DNA of 64,000 bases from Phymatolithon calcareum (GCA_977006965.1 OZ345372.1:2108001-2172000); one strand, 5' to 3'; positions 1 through 10,489 are shown, counted from the stretch's first letter. Numbers and translations: made by a program. Notes: generated by a model from the sequence alone, not told the origin.

Positions 1-147
1 ATCAAGCCAGCAATCCGAAATACTGGGGCAAAAAGGCTGTGTTCCAGATGATAAGTTCTGGTTCGGTGACGTTATGCGCTGGCGTCAAGTCGGGCAATAT
101 GCTCACCAAAGTATATACTCAAACGCCATCACATACGATTGATAAGG

Positions 148-155
148 GTTGCCAT
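148..155. repeat. Target-site duplication GTTGCCAT (left)
   Basis: Exact 8-bp direct repeat, matched at 1475-1482, bracketing the hAT-derived element. Confidence 0.85.
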
Positions 156-405
156 CAGGGGTCGTGCGCAATCCATTGCTATTGCAATTAATTGCAATTC
201 GTAGCAATTCGACCCAAATTCAGTTCTGATGAAGAATTGCAATTCGAATTGCTGGTAAGTAAGTTGTACGAAAGAGTATAGTTCAGCAAGAGCGGAGTTG
301 TCGGAAATAACGATCACGTCAAATGTATCATGCGTAGTACGTGGTAATTGGTTGTCGGTAGAATCTAATTTTATTATGTAACTCGGGCCAGTATAAGCGT
401 TTACC

Positions 406-477
406 AGGGGAGCACTGCACCATTTTGGCCCAAATCAACTAAATAACTATCGGGCTAAAATGCTGCCGTGCTCTCCT
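406..477. repeat. Internal palindrome of hAT element
   Basis: Arms 406-431 and 452-477 are inverse complements with about four mismatches, separated by a 20-nt AT-rich loop. The arms begin AGGGGAGCAC and end TTTTGGCCC. The same structure recurs at 57900-57970, and half of it recurs inside a different hAT element near 18090-18135. It may be an old nested terminus or a subterminal binding site. Confidence 0.7.
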
Positions 478-525
478 AGTGTTTGGTACGTAAAATATAC
501 ATACTGGATACAGTTGCAACGTTCC

Positions 526-610
526 TGAATTCAACCATCCATGTGATCGTTCTTTGTCGTGGTCTGCGTTGACCACTACAACAGAACGATCGCATGGATG
601 GTTGAATTCA
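526..610. repeat. 85-nt near-perfect hairpin
   Basis: The left arm 526-564 pairs with 571-610 to give a stem of about 39 bp with few mismatches and a 6-nt loop (565-570). The outer 28 bp (526-553 with 583-610) have a single mismatch. It lies about 155 bp upstream of the ATG at 766. Both a palindromic insertion and a small-RNA-type precursor fit. No transcript evidence is available here. Confidence 0.75.
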
Positions 611-765
611 TTCATCCGTTAAAGTATAACGGCATGGGTGTCTAGAGTGCCGTTTCTGAAAAGACAGATAAAAGAGTCAATATAAAAAGTGAAGTCGTAC
701 ATTTATCCAAAGCACACTACCAGACCCAATCGACAACACCTAAACAAATTTTCGCTCTTCCAATC

Positions 766-1356
766 ATGGTACTACCTATTCCGAAACCGAATCCGAAACA
801 AATGGTACAGCAGCTAATGCAACTCCTTCGCGAACAGCCTCGAGATATCCATTCACGTCAATCAGGTCGAACAAGACAAAATGTGATGTTTTGCGTCTAC
901 CTCTGTCCCAAGGGCGATCAATGCACTGAAGGAAGCGAATTTTGTTTCGAGAAGGGTACTGGTTTTTCGAATCCGTACAATCACCTGAAGCGTTGCGTCG
1001 GTGGTGGCCGTGAGGATCATCTTCTGGAGGTGTACCATGCTACGAGAGATAGTAACCTGCGCTCCGGAACTTCATTCAGTTTCAAGACCCCTATTGTTAT
1101 GAAGCTCACCGAACGTGAGAAGGTGATGGATAGCTATCTGCGATTCATCATATTCAAGTCACTGCCGATCAGTTTCGTCACCGATGGAGAAGTTCGTGCA
1201 TTCTCGAAGAACGATCAAGTCCTTCGCACGAATACGTTTAAGAAGGTACTGTTTGCGCTAGTGGAACTCGTTGAACGGCGTATCTCTGGAGAACTGAAAG
1301 AAACTAGGGGTGCGCTTATGCCTAGGAGAAGAGGCATGAATAAACAATTAACTTGA
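766..1356 (+). CDS. Truncated hAT transposase, zinc-finger N-terminal part
   Basis: 196 aa. Residues about 45-85 hold Cys/His ligands arranged like a BED-type finger (Cys-Pro-Lys-Gly-Asp-Gln-Cys, then Asn-His-Leu-Lys-Arg-Cys). From about residue 105 the sequence resembles the region before the hAT catalytic core: a REKVMD helix, an IIFKSLPISFV segment, and an ALVELVERRI helix leading to GALM. In full-length relatives as I recall them, the first catalytic Asp follows directly after this point. Here the frame instead ends in a short basic tail and stops. The product could still bind DNA but cannot catalyse. Start chosen as the first ATG. The homologue at 58016-58536 lacks this N-terminus. Confidence 0.6.
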   Translation: MVLPIPKPNPKQMVQQLMQLLREQPRDIHSRQSGRTRQNVMFCVYLCPKGDQCTEGSEFCFEKGTGFSNPYNHLKRCVGGGREDHLLEVYHATRDSNLRSGTSFSFKTPIVMKLTEREKVMDSYLRFIIFKSLPISFVTDGEVRAFSKNDQVLRTNTFKKVLFALVELVERRISGELKETRGALMPRRRGMNKQLT

Positions 1357-1884
1357 CTATTGCGGGAAGTATTCAAATTGCAATCCGAATTGCTGACTAA
1401 TCGTAGTGAGCAATTGAATTGTTTAATTGCGCGACAAACGGTAATGTCGAGCAATAGAATTGGCACTACCCCTGGTTGCCATCCCTCCGACGTGCCCCAT
1501 TTTGAAAACAATATTGTTGCTGCACTTAATGCCATGAACAAAACTTCGAGGTCTGGGTTGTTCGACGATGAAGACAAGAGCTTTCATATCGGTTTTGATA
1601 GTTCTGGCATTACACTGACGCAGTACAAAAGACCAAATCCATCGCTCTCTGTGAAAGACGTTGTTAATACTGTGCTTACTATTTCTGCAAGGGCCCCTTA
1701 ACTTTCAGAGGAAATATGAGATAATTTTTTTCAGGCTGTGTTTTATCCAGTAAATCCAATACATTTTGCGAAGTCATAGTCATCGCATATTTAGAAAATA
1801 AATAATTATTATTCAATGAGTCAGGAACGTTTTTATGGAGTGGTCATGATGGATGACGAGGACTGTAGAATAGATCTCCCCGTG

Positions 1885-2165
1885 GAACCCTTCTTTTTAT
1901 GTGGAGCACTTCAGTGAAGTACCTGAGAAGAGCCTTGAGACTCTACAACGCAACCTAACAAGACCACAACTCAACGGAAAGACCGAGGGCGAAATAATGC
2001 AGGCGATGGACAGACTATTAGAGTTAGAGATTATGACGAAAGAAATGTTATATAGTGTGATGCGATATTCTTAGACAATCTGATAGTAGTACACGGGAAG
2101 CTGCCTTGGTGTCGGAGACTCTGGCGTTGAGGGCTTCTAAAATAAAGCTTACATGCCCCGCCCCC
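1885..2165 (+). pseudogene. LINE family C, 3' fragment
   Basis: A decayed 3' tail of the LINE whose better copy lies at 8925-9800 on the other strand. The shared stretch encodes LETLQRNLTRPQLNG followed by an AMDRLLELE helix. Homology continues into the 3' untranslated tail with GGGCTTCTAAAATAAA near 2130-2146 and a C-rich end. Indels break the frame and only the last 70 or so codons remain. From 2166 to about 2350 I see nothing recognisable. Confidence 0.65.
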
Positions 2166-2349
2166 CGAGGAGTCCAACAGTAATTCGGGCAGCTGCAAGA
2201 GATGAAGAAGAAAGTTACATTTTTGTGTTAAACTCACCAAAGAATCTGCTGACGTTTGGGTCAACATCCGTAGTGCCAAGAGGTTTTGGATTGATTCTGT
2301 CGGAAGAAGAGCTTTTTTTGTTGTTTTAGCGGTAAGAGAACTGTCTATG

Positions 2350-3663
2350 CTTCACAATGAAGTGTTGACGGCTGAGAGAGCTTCTGCCGCAAGACCTGTG
2401 CGCGATGATCGAGCCATTCTTGATGCATTCCTGGGTATCCACGGCTGGGGGACCCGCAATAAACAGAGGAGTACCTCAGGGGTCCCCTGTGAGCCCAAGT
2501 TTGTACAAGCTTTCATGGACGAATTCGCAGAAAGCATAAGCCAAGTGACACGAGAAGTTGCGGATGTAACTGCAGTCCTCTTTGCGGATGACGTTCTCCT
2601 ACCTGCAAAGACACCAGAGGGACTACAGAGAATGTTAAATATAGCATCGAAATGGGCAAGGGACAGACAGATGATTTGGAACACGACAGTTGGGAAGAGT
2701 GAAGTTCTTCTCTCGGACGGCACAAGATCATCCCTCTTCAAGCTTGCAGGGAAAACACTGGAAAAGGTCAAAGAAGTCTCATAACTTGGCATCCCACTCA
2801 GCAATGACGGAGTTACCAGCATAAAAACGCTTGTTCGCATCCGACAGGCCAAGACCGCGATCTATTAACTGAGGTCCCTGGGTGTCTCGTTGCGGGCATT
2901 CAGCCCCATGAAAGCAGCGAAGACCTGCAATGCGTTGATACAACCAAGACGAGAGTATGACATGCACCTGACGTCATGGACGCCGATAGTCCAGACAGCA
3001 ATCGCAGAAGTTGAGAAGACATATTTCGCACAAGTGTTCTGTCCAATATTGAAAAACCGCTATATCAGACTTCGTCTTCTTTACTGAATTCATAATACCA
3101 AAAACCGGAGAGTCGTTCTAGCACTCAGAATTTTGAAACGAGCAAGATCAAAGAAAATGGGCCTTCTGGTCGTCCCAATCGAAGAAAGAGATGTGTTCGA
3201 ACTCCAATGGGCTATTAGAGACATATCGGCAAAGGTACATTACGACTCTTTCGAGACGGCAATGACTCTCCTCAAGCAGGGAGTTTGAGCAAATTCACTA
3301 TGAAACTTGCTCTTCAAAGAAGAAGGAGACATCATGGAGTTCAACAGAAAGAGGAAAATTCCGTACGATCAGCCTTGTTCCACCCCGGCGATCAGCAGAC
3401 TCCCGAAAACTCGGCACTTCCAATTATCGGTAAGTGGGAATTCAGTCGGTTCCCTCCAATGAGCACATCACTTCTCGCAGACAAGCTCGGTGATACTGTA
3501 GAAACCTTCTTGAGGTACCTCGAGGAATACCTACCAATGAGGAGATTAATATCATGGGAAAAGCTCTAGAAAAGTTACTCTTCTTCACAATCGTCTTTTC
3601 TGACGACATGGAATCGAAAAGGCGCCAATTAAGCGGTGACCCTGAGCTGTATAGAAAATCTGA
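2350..3663 (+). pseudogene. LINE family B, decayed reverse transcriptase and C-terminus
   Basis: Reverse-transcriptase motif B (RGVPQGSPVSPSLYK) reads near 2466-2510. The frame then shifts to give FMDEFAES and the catalytic box LFADDVLL near 2578-2600. The C-terminal region (LGIPLSNDGVT, then KIPYDQPCSTPAI near 3350-3400) matches the minus-strand copy at 37000-37750. Several stops and frameshifts show it is dead. The copy is 5' truncated, lacking endonuclease and RT motif A. It ends against the 3' end of a minus-strand family A LINE. Confidence 0.7.
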
Positions 3664-4336
3664 CCGGGGCATATAATTATGTTGATTTATTTTAAAAGCT
3701 CTCAAAGTCTCAAATTGAGTAACAGGGCAGCTTCTAGCTGATTTCCATATTCATCTCTTTACTATCCGTCTAATATCTCCTTAATCAGACTTTCTCTCCC
3801 TGAGGGCCCGAGTAAGTCTTTTGCAGTATACGTTGCAACTTGATAAGCTCCACCACAGCACCAGTCCCAAAGTACTTCGCCAGAATGGATTTTCTCCACA
3901 AAGCAACTCTGTTGAAAATGATTCTCAGGCATCTCAACCGCGCAGTTCTGTCCCTTATATATAGCACTCTTGGTAGGTCGTTCGGTACGCCGATCGGGAT
4001 TTTAACTGTCCGGCCCTCTTCTTCCAACGACCAGACTTTGACTGGCGATTGTAGGCGTCGCTTTTTTGACACCATACTTCTTCCGCTTATTTCAGAGCTT
4101 CTTTAAGGTGTTCCTCTTCCCCGAGATACTCAATGTCCTTTGATTCCTCTTCCAGATCATCATCTCTACTCTGGTATTGTTCTGAAAGCTCCAGGAACTT
4201 TCTCCGTCTTACCAAGCTTAAGGAGAACCTTTCAACCTGGTGCATTCTCCTCATCTGTGGGCTGGTGAGACGGCAGAGCACTCGCATCCTCTCCCTTCGA
4301 TACTCGGCATATTTTCCGAAAACGTATCTGTAGAAA
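3664..4336 (-). pseudogene. LINE family A, 3' fragment (copy a)
   Basis: Reading on the minus strand, the 3' terminus is the family tail ...AGCTTTTAAAATAAATCAACAT...CCCC at 3664-3705 with the CTCAA/TTGAG stem-loop at 3709-3719. Upstream are C-terminal coding pieces 4287-4087 (MRVLCRLTSPQMRRMH start) and 4075-3785 (KVWSLEEEGRTVKIP, FNRVALWRKSILAKYF). They correspond to the end of the polyprotein seen at 16518-17324. 5' truncated and frameshifted between the two pieces. Confidence 0.75.
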
Positions 4337-4347
4337 ACGATAACTAC

Positions 4348-4870
4348 GGGGGTTTATATGTTGATTAATTTTAAAAGCTCCCAAAACCTCAATTTGATTA
4401 ACAGGGCAGCTTCTCTCTGTCTTCTACATTCATCTCTCTACTAGCCTCATAATATGTCCTTAATCCGAATTTTTCTCCCTCCGAGGGCTCGAGTGAGTCG
4501 TTCGCTGTCCTATTGTGTTTCTTGGTCCATCTTCAAGCAATGTAGTGTGCGTTGTAGCACAACGAGCTGAACCAAAGCACCGGGCCCAAAGTACTTCGCT
4601 AAAGCTGATTTTCTCCACAAAGGAGCTCTGTTTATAAGAAATCTCAGGCATCTCAACCGCGCAGTTCTGTCCTTTATACATAACACTCCTGGTAGTTCAT
4701 TCGGCTTGTCGACCGGGATTTTAACTGTCCGTCGCTCTTCGTCCAACCTCCATATTTTTGCTGCTTCCCGTATGCGTCCGGTTTTTGATACCATACATTC
4801 TTCTGCTTGTTTTAGAGCTTCGTTGAGATGCTGCTCTTCTCTAAGATGCCCAATATCCTTTGACAGTTCA
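4348..4870 (-). pseudogene. LINE family A, 3' fragment (copy b)
   Basis: Second minus-strand copy directly upstream of copy a. The tail and imperfect stem-loop (CTCAATTTGAT, 4388-4398) mark the 3' end. ORF 4794-4510 carries the RRTVKIPVDKP and INRAPLWRKSALAKYF signatures. The 5' break near 4870 abuts gypsy sequence, so this LINE inserted into, or was joined to, the gypsy remnant. Confidence 0.75.
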
Positions 4871-7389
4871 GTTCACGTCTGCCAGCGACGGACTTCGGGG
4901 CGCCAATATTGACGCAGAATCCAAGCAAGCGGGAGGATTTTTATTCGTCCTTGATATCCGTCACAAATATACTGGTACAGTCGATATCTGTGGTGTGCTT
5001 TTGATGAGGCGGGATCTTTGTCCGGTTCTGGGGCGTCGCGTGTGCGCGATGTGGGTTAACTGCAGGACGACATCGCCTTAACGAAAATCCGACGGCGGCA
5101 TCTGCTCGGAGAGGATTGAAGAGACAATTTTCGTCGTAAACTCCACGTAGAAATCTTCCTGATAGTGCCGGTCGGAATACTCGGTAATGCTTCCACCAGC
5201 GAAGGCATCGTCGAGTTCTTGGGCTGCGGTTTCACCGAAGTGGGTGGATGCTTCCTCCTTCGCTGGAGAGTCAGTCGGAATTTCTGACTGATTCTCTACC
5301 TCCATTCCGAGAATGAAGTCTCGAATGATATGGACGTGAGACTACCCGCTTCGGAGTCGGTCTCCTGTGCGTGCAGCGATCGCTCCTTCAGCGCAAACGT
5401 GTTCTCGGGTCTACTTCGCAGAGCATCTGAAGCACTCGTTGCGGCGGCGGGCGTCATCAAAAGTGCGCGAGCGGGCATGAGGTCTAGGAGTAAAGTTTCT
5501 CCTTAAGTTGGGGTTGCGGCGAGGAGGGTTCTTGCGTACATCGCGGGCGTGGCGCCCGTAGCGCTGGAAGTACGTTGGTTCAGATTCCACTTCTGCGAGT
5601 CCAGTCGCAGCGCCCTGATGGTTCGCCTCCTTGAGCTCGTTGGCGAGCTGCAGGCTTTCATGCAAGCCCATTTCGAAGCCATGGAACTTGTACCTGTGGG
5701 ATACGAGGTTCCGAATAGGGGCGAGAGCCTACTCAAAGCCGAGGACAGCCTTACGGAGGAACCTGAACTTATTCTCATCCGAGCGAAAACCAGGTGGGCA
5801 CTGCGGCGTGAGCTGTTCGATATGCTCCACCAGCTTAGACAGACCTTCCGGAACGGAGCTTAACGAGTGAGAAGATATAAAACTCTCAAGCTTAAGGCCT
5901 TCCAATGTAGATTGGACCTGGAGCTGGCGCGAGTTGCCGTCGTATTCACCCTTCATAAGGGCGCAGACGTCCTCGAAGGACATACCTGGAGTGTACTGGT
6001 TGAGCACAAACGTGCGAGCCGGGCCATCAAGGACATTCATGAAGTAGTCCGCCTTCTGTTCCGGGGTCAGCAAGTGCTGACGAGCGCATGCTTCGTAGTC
6101 ATGGAGTAGAAGGTCGATGGACTGGGAGAGATCTCCGGTAAACTTGCGACCGTAAACTGCCGATGCACATAGTTCGCCTTCCGCGTGTCCTCGTACTCCA
6201 GCGGAAGATGGAAAGAGTCGAACGTTGTGGTATGGTGCCTCGGTCCCGCTACAGGGTGGTCACGAGCAGGCGGAGAACCGGGAAGTTGATCGGGATGTGC
6301 AGTAAAGACAGAGCTCTCGGTCGGTAGCACAGTAGAAGAGCTCCGAATCGAAGCCAGCGCTGGAGTCTGCTGATGTGCCGTAAGCTTCGAACGGGGTTGA
6401 AATCCTGCAGGACCAGCGGTTCCAGCCGTAGGAGCCCCGGGTGGCCTGTGAGTTTGTAAGGATCGGGCATTCTTGAATTTGTCTATGACAGAGCGAGTAG
6501 ATCTAGGGTCCAACCCGAGAACATATGCGAACCAGGTTTGGTTCATGACACTTTTGTGCGCAAGTTCATGATCCTGGAGCGACAGCTGCACAATAAGGTC
6601 TTGTGGGATGATGACAAAGCCATAAAACTCCGAAATGCTGTGTAAGACCTTGATGTGGAAGGTCGGGCGGCGGTAGTAGTCTTCGATAAACACAGTGGTC
6701 GGGGCTGGAAGGATGTCGGACATGACCTCGCAGACCTCCAAAGGGGCGGGCATGACAGCTGGCGTGGGGCCGGGGCTGTGGGGGATGTGGAAAATGTCCA
6801 GAATATTGCGAGCTGCACCGAGGTACTGACTGTAGAAGTCATCCACCTCGCTGATGCAGTCCGCCATTTTCTTGAGACGAGCGTAGCGTTGCGACGCCTG
6901 CGCCTTCGTCATGACAGTTGGGGCCGGTGCGAGGTTCCCATTTGAGGAGGGGGGGATAACGGATGCAGAAGCAGCGGGGAGCCTTCTTGCGACATCTTGC
7001 AGTACTGCGGTGAGAACCTCTGCTGTCGAGCGAAAAAGGGGAGCTAGCACAATGCAAGCCGTTGAATCCGGATTGTCGTCGAACGGCCACTTTGCGCCTC
7101 GCGTGAGCCGTCGGTTGTACGATCTGCCGGCTGGATGGTCACGCGGGAAAAGGGATACGTGGTAATGAAATGTGATTCGGCCAATGCATTCACTGCGAGA
7201 ACGGGCTCCGGCCAATGCCTTCGCAGTACACCAAAGTAGCTTGTGGCTTTTACTTAGTTTTAGACGTTCTACCAGGGAGAGAGAACGGGAGGGAATGGAA
7301 GCAGGATGAAGTAACACAGGAACTCGCCATCCACTGAGGCCGGTGAGTGTAAGCCCATGTAAGCACCCATTTGGGAGTATGATTGACAC
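4871..7389 (-). pseudogene. Ty3/gypsy retrotransposon remnant with gag
   Basis: Minus strand. A long gag-like frame runs 7389-6067. It shifts by one base near 6110-6160 into the capsid frame 6073-5729 (LTPEQKADYFMNVLDGPAR, then PPGFRSDENKFRFLRKAV). It continues to 5411, ending in an arginine-rich tail and the first half of a zinc knuckle (ECFRCSAK), where it is cut. Gag packages the element RNA. A further frame at 5305-5078 (acidic, TEYSDRHYQEDF) and stop-broken sequence to about 4871 probably represent the region after gag. No reverse transcriptase or integrase survives here. I could not define LTRs. Start of gag uncertain. Confidence 0.65.
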
Positions 7390-7439
7390 AACGGGAGTTC
7401 AGAAGCAAATTATGAAACAGTGGACTCCTCTGAGTCGGT

Positions 7440-7765
7440 TATTGAAGGGTGCAGTTATATCTTCCTCAGAATTCTCTGCGCAAGATGGTTTGTTGCTCAC
7501 TTTCCAGGAAATCTGATGAACGTAAAGGAAGAAATGGTCATTCAAGGAATATGGGCAGTTAGAATACTCTAGATCATCCTGAGAAAGCCAACATGGACCC
7601 CTACAGAGGAGACCAACATGGCCCGAGCCATTGACGAGATACTAAGTAATTCTGATTAAGGAACTGGAATTTCGAGTGTAGTGGAGTGCTAAGAAAGGTG
7701 CCGACTTTCCTCACGTCAGACCACATGGTACCTTCTCGCAACCACATATGAATGATAGAACAGAA
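7440..7765 (+). repeat. Repeat family G (retroelement 3' end)
   Basis: One of five dispersed copies (also 28640-28905, 52600-52860, 56160-56320, 63600-63915). All carry remains of a short C-terminal coding frame whose clearest version (52823-52608) reads IEEIVSQGTWAVGTL, then a TWTP motif, then a stop soon after Asn-Ser-Asp. They also share a 3' tail with GTGCCGACTTTCCTC and TACCTTCTCAATAAA-like ends. Frames here are broken. The family is probably another LINE. Confidence 0.6.
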
Positions 7766-7769
7766 GAGG

Positions 7770-7965
7770 AAATGAAACAAGCGATGGACAAATAATGATG
7801 CTAGAAAGCGAGATGTAAGAGTAGATGATGGTGTGATGATGGAGGCGATATACTTTAGTCTTCCCTGGAAGGGTTACAGCGCAATCTGAAGCTAATCTGC
7901 CGTCGACGTGCGCCGTTGCTCAGGGCTTCTAAAATAGAAACCTACATTTCCCCCCGCCCATGGTA
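7770..7965 (+). repeat. LINE family C, 3' end fragment
   Basis: Contains the GAGGAAATGAAACAAGCGAT segment of the family C C-terminus and the tail GGGCTTCTAAAATAGAAAC followed by a C-rich end at 7925-7960. Noncoding as it stands. From 7966 to about 8920 I see no gene, only AT/GC-mixed sequence with no long frame. Confidence 0.55.
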
Positions 7966-8924
7966 CCTTCTGAATAAATTCACTGAATTACGATATTTCT
8001 CCTCATATGTCGCTCGTCGTCAAGATGGTTATCCGGACCGCTAATTACGATGTTCGCGGGTTTGATGAACTTGGCTAAAGTGTCCCTATTCCCTATTCCC
8101 TATAGTACACTGAGTGGAACAGGAATACGCTCTGGTGGTGGATGGGGACTGACAATTAGGCTGGTATCCTGCAAGTGTCAAACTCAATTCTCGTCGGAGC
8201 ACTATTGCGTTTCGCGGAGATGCCAGCCGATCGTCGGATCACTAGATGGTGTCTCCCCCTACTCGCAACGTAAGGTACGGGGTCTCGCCTCCTGCTCGTA
8301 GCGAACGTTTGCTCTTTACCGAGATGGTGGTATGAATGAAAGGACTTCCCCTCGACGATGGAAATGGCTTGAAGTTGAGGCCCTCTTGCTCTCTCGAGTG
8401 GGCATCCTCGACTATGCTAAAGTGTGCCTCGAGATAAAGCTATCATACGATGACCCCTCACAGATTGTGTAAGCTAAGTCTCTACTAGCCATGGATGTTT
8501 AGTGCATTTTCATCTAGGATGACAACCTTGTTGCCAACGTTTACATCGAACCAAGACAACAAACTTAGTATTCGTGCGACATTATAAAGGAGACTGGAAA
8601 GAAGAATGCTCGGGAATGTGCACGAGTAACTTGCAGGGGACATGAGTCTCTGGGTTCTAAGTGGAATGTTACAGAAATCTATGCATGAGCTGATGCCATG
8701 CGAAGATACATGGAACCAAGGATATGGAATCAAGTCTCTGTGTCCACATTACTGTAATTGATCTGACTAGGATCTGAATTGTGAGGGAGGTGCTTCCATG
8801 GCAGGAATGTCAGCACTCGAAGAACAGATAGAAACAAACGATATATGCAATGAGAAGATTTGATAAATCTCAGGGCATGACCTTTCCGTTCATTCATTTT
8901 GCTTTATCGGCAAGCGGGAATTGT

Positions 8925-9800
8925 AAGTTTTTATTTTAGAAGCCCTCAACGAAAGAGTCACCGACACCAGAGCAGCTTCCCATGTGCTACTTTCGCATTG
9001 TCTAAAAATATCGCATCACACTATCATTTCTTCCGTCATTATTTTCTCTAATTCTAATAGTCTGTCCATCGCCTGCATTGTCTCGCCCTCAGTCTCTCCG
9101 TTGAGTTGCGGTCGTGTGAGATTGCGCTGCAGGGTCTCACGGCTCTTCTCAGCAACCTTGCCGAATTGTTCCACATAAGAAGAGGGTTTCCGTGGAGGGA
9201 AGCGTCCGAAGTACCATTTCACTGCCAACATTCTGTGCTTTCGCGATTTGATTAACACAGTCGGGGTGGAGCGCTCTTTCCTGTCCACCGGTATTTTTCG
9301 CGTCATGCCTTCCTCTGTTCGGCCCCAGGCTTCGCTAAGACGCAGTTTCTCTTCCTTGGGCGTCACCTTCCCTTGTTCCGCCCGGTCGATCTGCTCGCTG
9401 AGCAGATCGTGATGTTTCATGTAGGAAATATCCCTTTCCGCGTAGCGAATGTCTTCGGCTTTGCCTTCGTAATTTGGCTTTTTCTCGATTTCAAGTTTTT
9501 CCTTCAGAAGTCGCGCAGCAAAATGTTCGCCCAGCTGTTTCCTTCTGATTTCCGGGGGTGTGATTTTGCAGAGCGACCTCACTCGGTTTTGCAGATGGGG
9601 CGCAAAGCGTCCTAGTATGACCGAGTCGAACAAACCTTCGGCCTGGTTGGTTTGAACTTGGACAGATCTCGTCCACGGGGTGAGGGGCCAGGCGTACTCC
9701 CCTCGACATTGCACGAGGGTCTTGTACATCGTTATGTTCTTCATTGTGTGTAGTCCCTTGGCATTCATTCCAATATCTCGAAGACCCAGTATCTGCTAGG
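8925..9800 (-). mobile_element. LINE family C, 3' portion
   Basis: Minus strand. The 3' tail (8925-8990 on the plus strand, reading TTTTATTTTAGAAGCCCTCAACG) precedes the coding end at 9016. The copy is 5' truncated near 9800. Tail motifs are shared with fragments at 1885-2165 and 7770-7965, defining the family. Confidence 0.7.
9016..9768 (-). CDS. LINE C-terminal polyprotein fragment (family C)
   Basis: 250 aa, uninterrupted. It corresponds to the part of the LINE ORF downstream of the reverse-transcriptase palm: a CRGEYAWPLTPW segment equivalent to PKWEYALHVTP of family A, then a long charged helical region, the KIPVDRKERSTPTV motif, a WYFGRFPP motif and a final LLELEKIMTEEMIV helix. The catalytic domains are missing through 5' truncation, so it is unlikely to be active. 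The intact frame suggests a younger insertion than its relatives. The first Met lies within the retained segment and is not a genuine initiator. Confidence 0.65.
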   Translation of the reverse strand: MNAKGLHTMKNITMYKTLVQCRGEYAWPLTPWTRSVQVQTNQAEGLFDSVILGRFAPHLQNRVRSLCKITPPEIRRKQLGEHFAARLLKEKLEIEKKPNYEGKAEDIRYAERDISYMKHHDLLSEQIDRAEQGKVTPKEEKLRLSEAWGRTEEGMTRKIPVDRKERSTPTVLIKSRKHRMLAVKWYFGRFPPRKPSSYVEQFGKVAEKSRETLQRNLTRPQLNGETEGETMQAMDRLLELEKIMTEEMIV

Positions 9801-9859
9801 GACTAGCAGCTATTCAGCGGTCTAAGTTCTATCCTATCTTTAGCGAGTTTGAGTTCGGC

Positions 9860-10385
9860 TTTCACGTCTAGTCCAGGTACGTCACCAAAGATTGAGCATG
9901 TGCAGGAAGGGAAGTCTCCAAGCCAACACTGACGAATACTGTTTGCAAAAAGAAGACACGAGGCTCGAAGCAAGAAGAATGAGGAAAATACCGTACGACA
10001 AACCGGAAGATATCCCGGCCATCCTCAGGTTTGCTAAGGTGAGACATCGACAGCTGGCCATAAAATACGCAAGCGGCAAGTTCTCTCAAGTAAGCACGAT
10101 GCTAATATCGAATACATTCAAAGCGGCAGCAAAGCGCCACCTGGAGACCATACGCATGAACCTAAAAAAGTATGAACTGGACTCGGGAGAAATGTTAAGA
10201 ACGGAAAAGGCATTAGACTCCATACTACTCTACAGCGTCACCATAATTGACAATATGGAGAACGACGAGTCTCTGTAATAGGGACCAGGCGAAATGCTAG
10301 AATGAACAAGTCATGAAAAGCTGCTACCGTACTCTCTTAGGATAGTTCATGCGGGCTTTAAAATAAACACCAAAACAGTTGCAAA
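9860..10385 (+). mobile_element. LINE family B-like 3' end
   Basis: 5'-truncated plus-strand copy. The coding end (9892-10278) is followed by a tail with GCGGGCTTTAAAATAAACACC at 10354-10374, analogous to the other LINE tails. Confidence 0.6.
9892..10278 (+). CDS. LINE C-terminal fragment (family B-like)
   Basis: 128 aa. It carries the RKIPYDKPEDIPAI motif, a KVRHRQLAIKYASGKF segment and a terminal helical tail (RTEKALDSILLY, ending DNMENDESL). The same order is seen at 39010-38741, 37318-37010 and 55411-55157, so this is the conserved C-terminus of a LINE polyprotein. No catalytic domain is left. The Met at 9892 is internal to the ancestral protein. Confidence 0.6.
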   Translation: MSMCRKGSLQANTDEYCLQKEDTRLEARRMRKIPYDKPEDIPAILRFAKVRHRQLAIKYASGKFSQVSTMLISNTFKAAAKRHLETIRMNLKKYELDSGEMLRTEKALDSILLYSVTIIDNMENDESL

Positions 10386-10489
10386 AAAACTAAGATTGAG
10401 CAACGTGGAGTTTACTGGAGAAACTTATTGCTTCCCGAGTGCCTTCTCTGCCTCCTTCACGCCCCTGGCATGATCTTGAATACCACATG

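Larger units (their letters stand above)
156..1474 (+). mobile_element. hAT-type DNA transposon derivative, copy 1
   Basis: The ends are CAGGGGTCGTGC on the left and its near inverse GCACTACCCCTG on the right. Terminal similarity extends about 24 bp inward through an ATTGCT motif. The octamer GTTGCCAT lies directly outside both ends (148-155 and 1475-1482), as hAT elements produce. Subterminal AATTGCAATT-like motifs are clustered near 180-250 and 1375-1460. Inside are a palindrome (406-477), a long hairpin (526-610) and one ORF (766-1356) resembling the N-terminal part of a hAT transposase. At 1.3 kb it is too short to encode a full transposase and is inferred to be non-autonomous. Confidence 0.85.
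1..1701 (+). pseudogene. Unknown ORF split by a hAT insertion
   Basis: A plus-strand frame with no stops runs from the window edge (first full codon at 3) to the insertion point at 155, about 51 codons. Beyond the element the same frame resumes at the second target-site copy and runs to TAA at 1699-1701, about 75 codons. Removing the element plus one 8-bp duplication rejoins the halves in frame through Asp-Lys-Gly-Cys-His-Pro. The downstream half is acidic, then polar (Asp-Asp-Glu-Asp near its middle). I recognise no domain. It may be a host gene or an older transposon ORF. As it stands the product is broken, because the frame enters the element. Confidence 0.55.

Noticed and set aside
6655-7165. 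Plus-strand ORFs opposite the gypsy gag
   Set aside because: Shadows of the GC-rich gag frame on the other strand.
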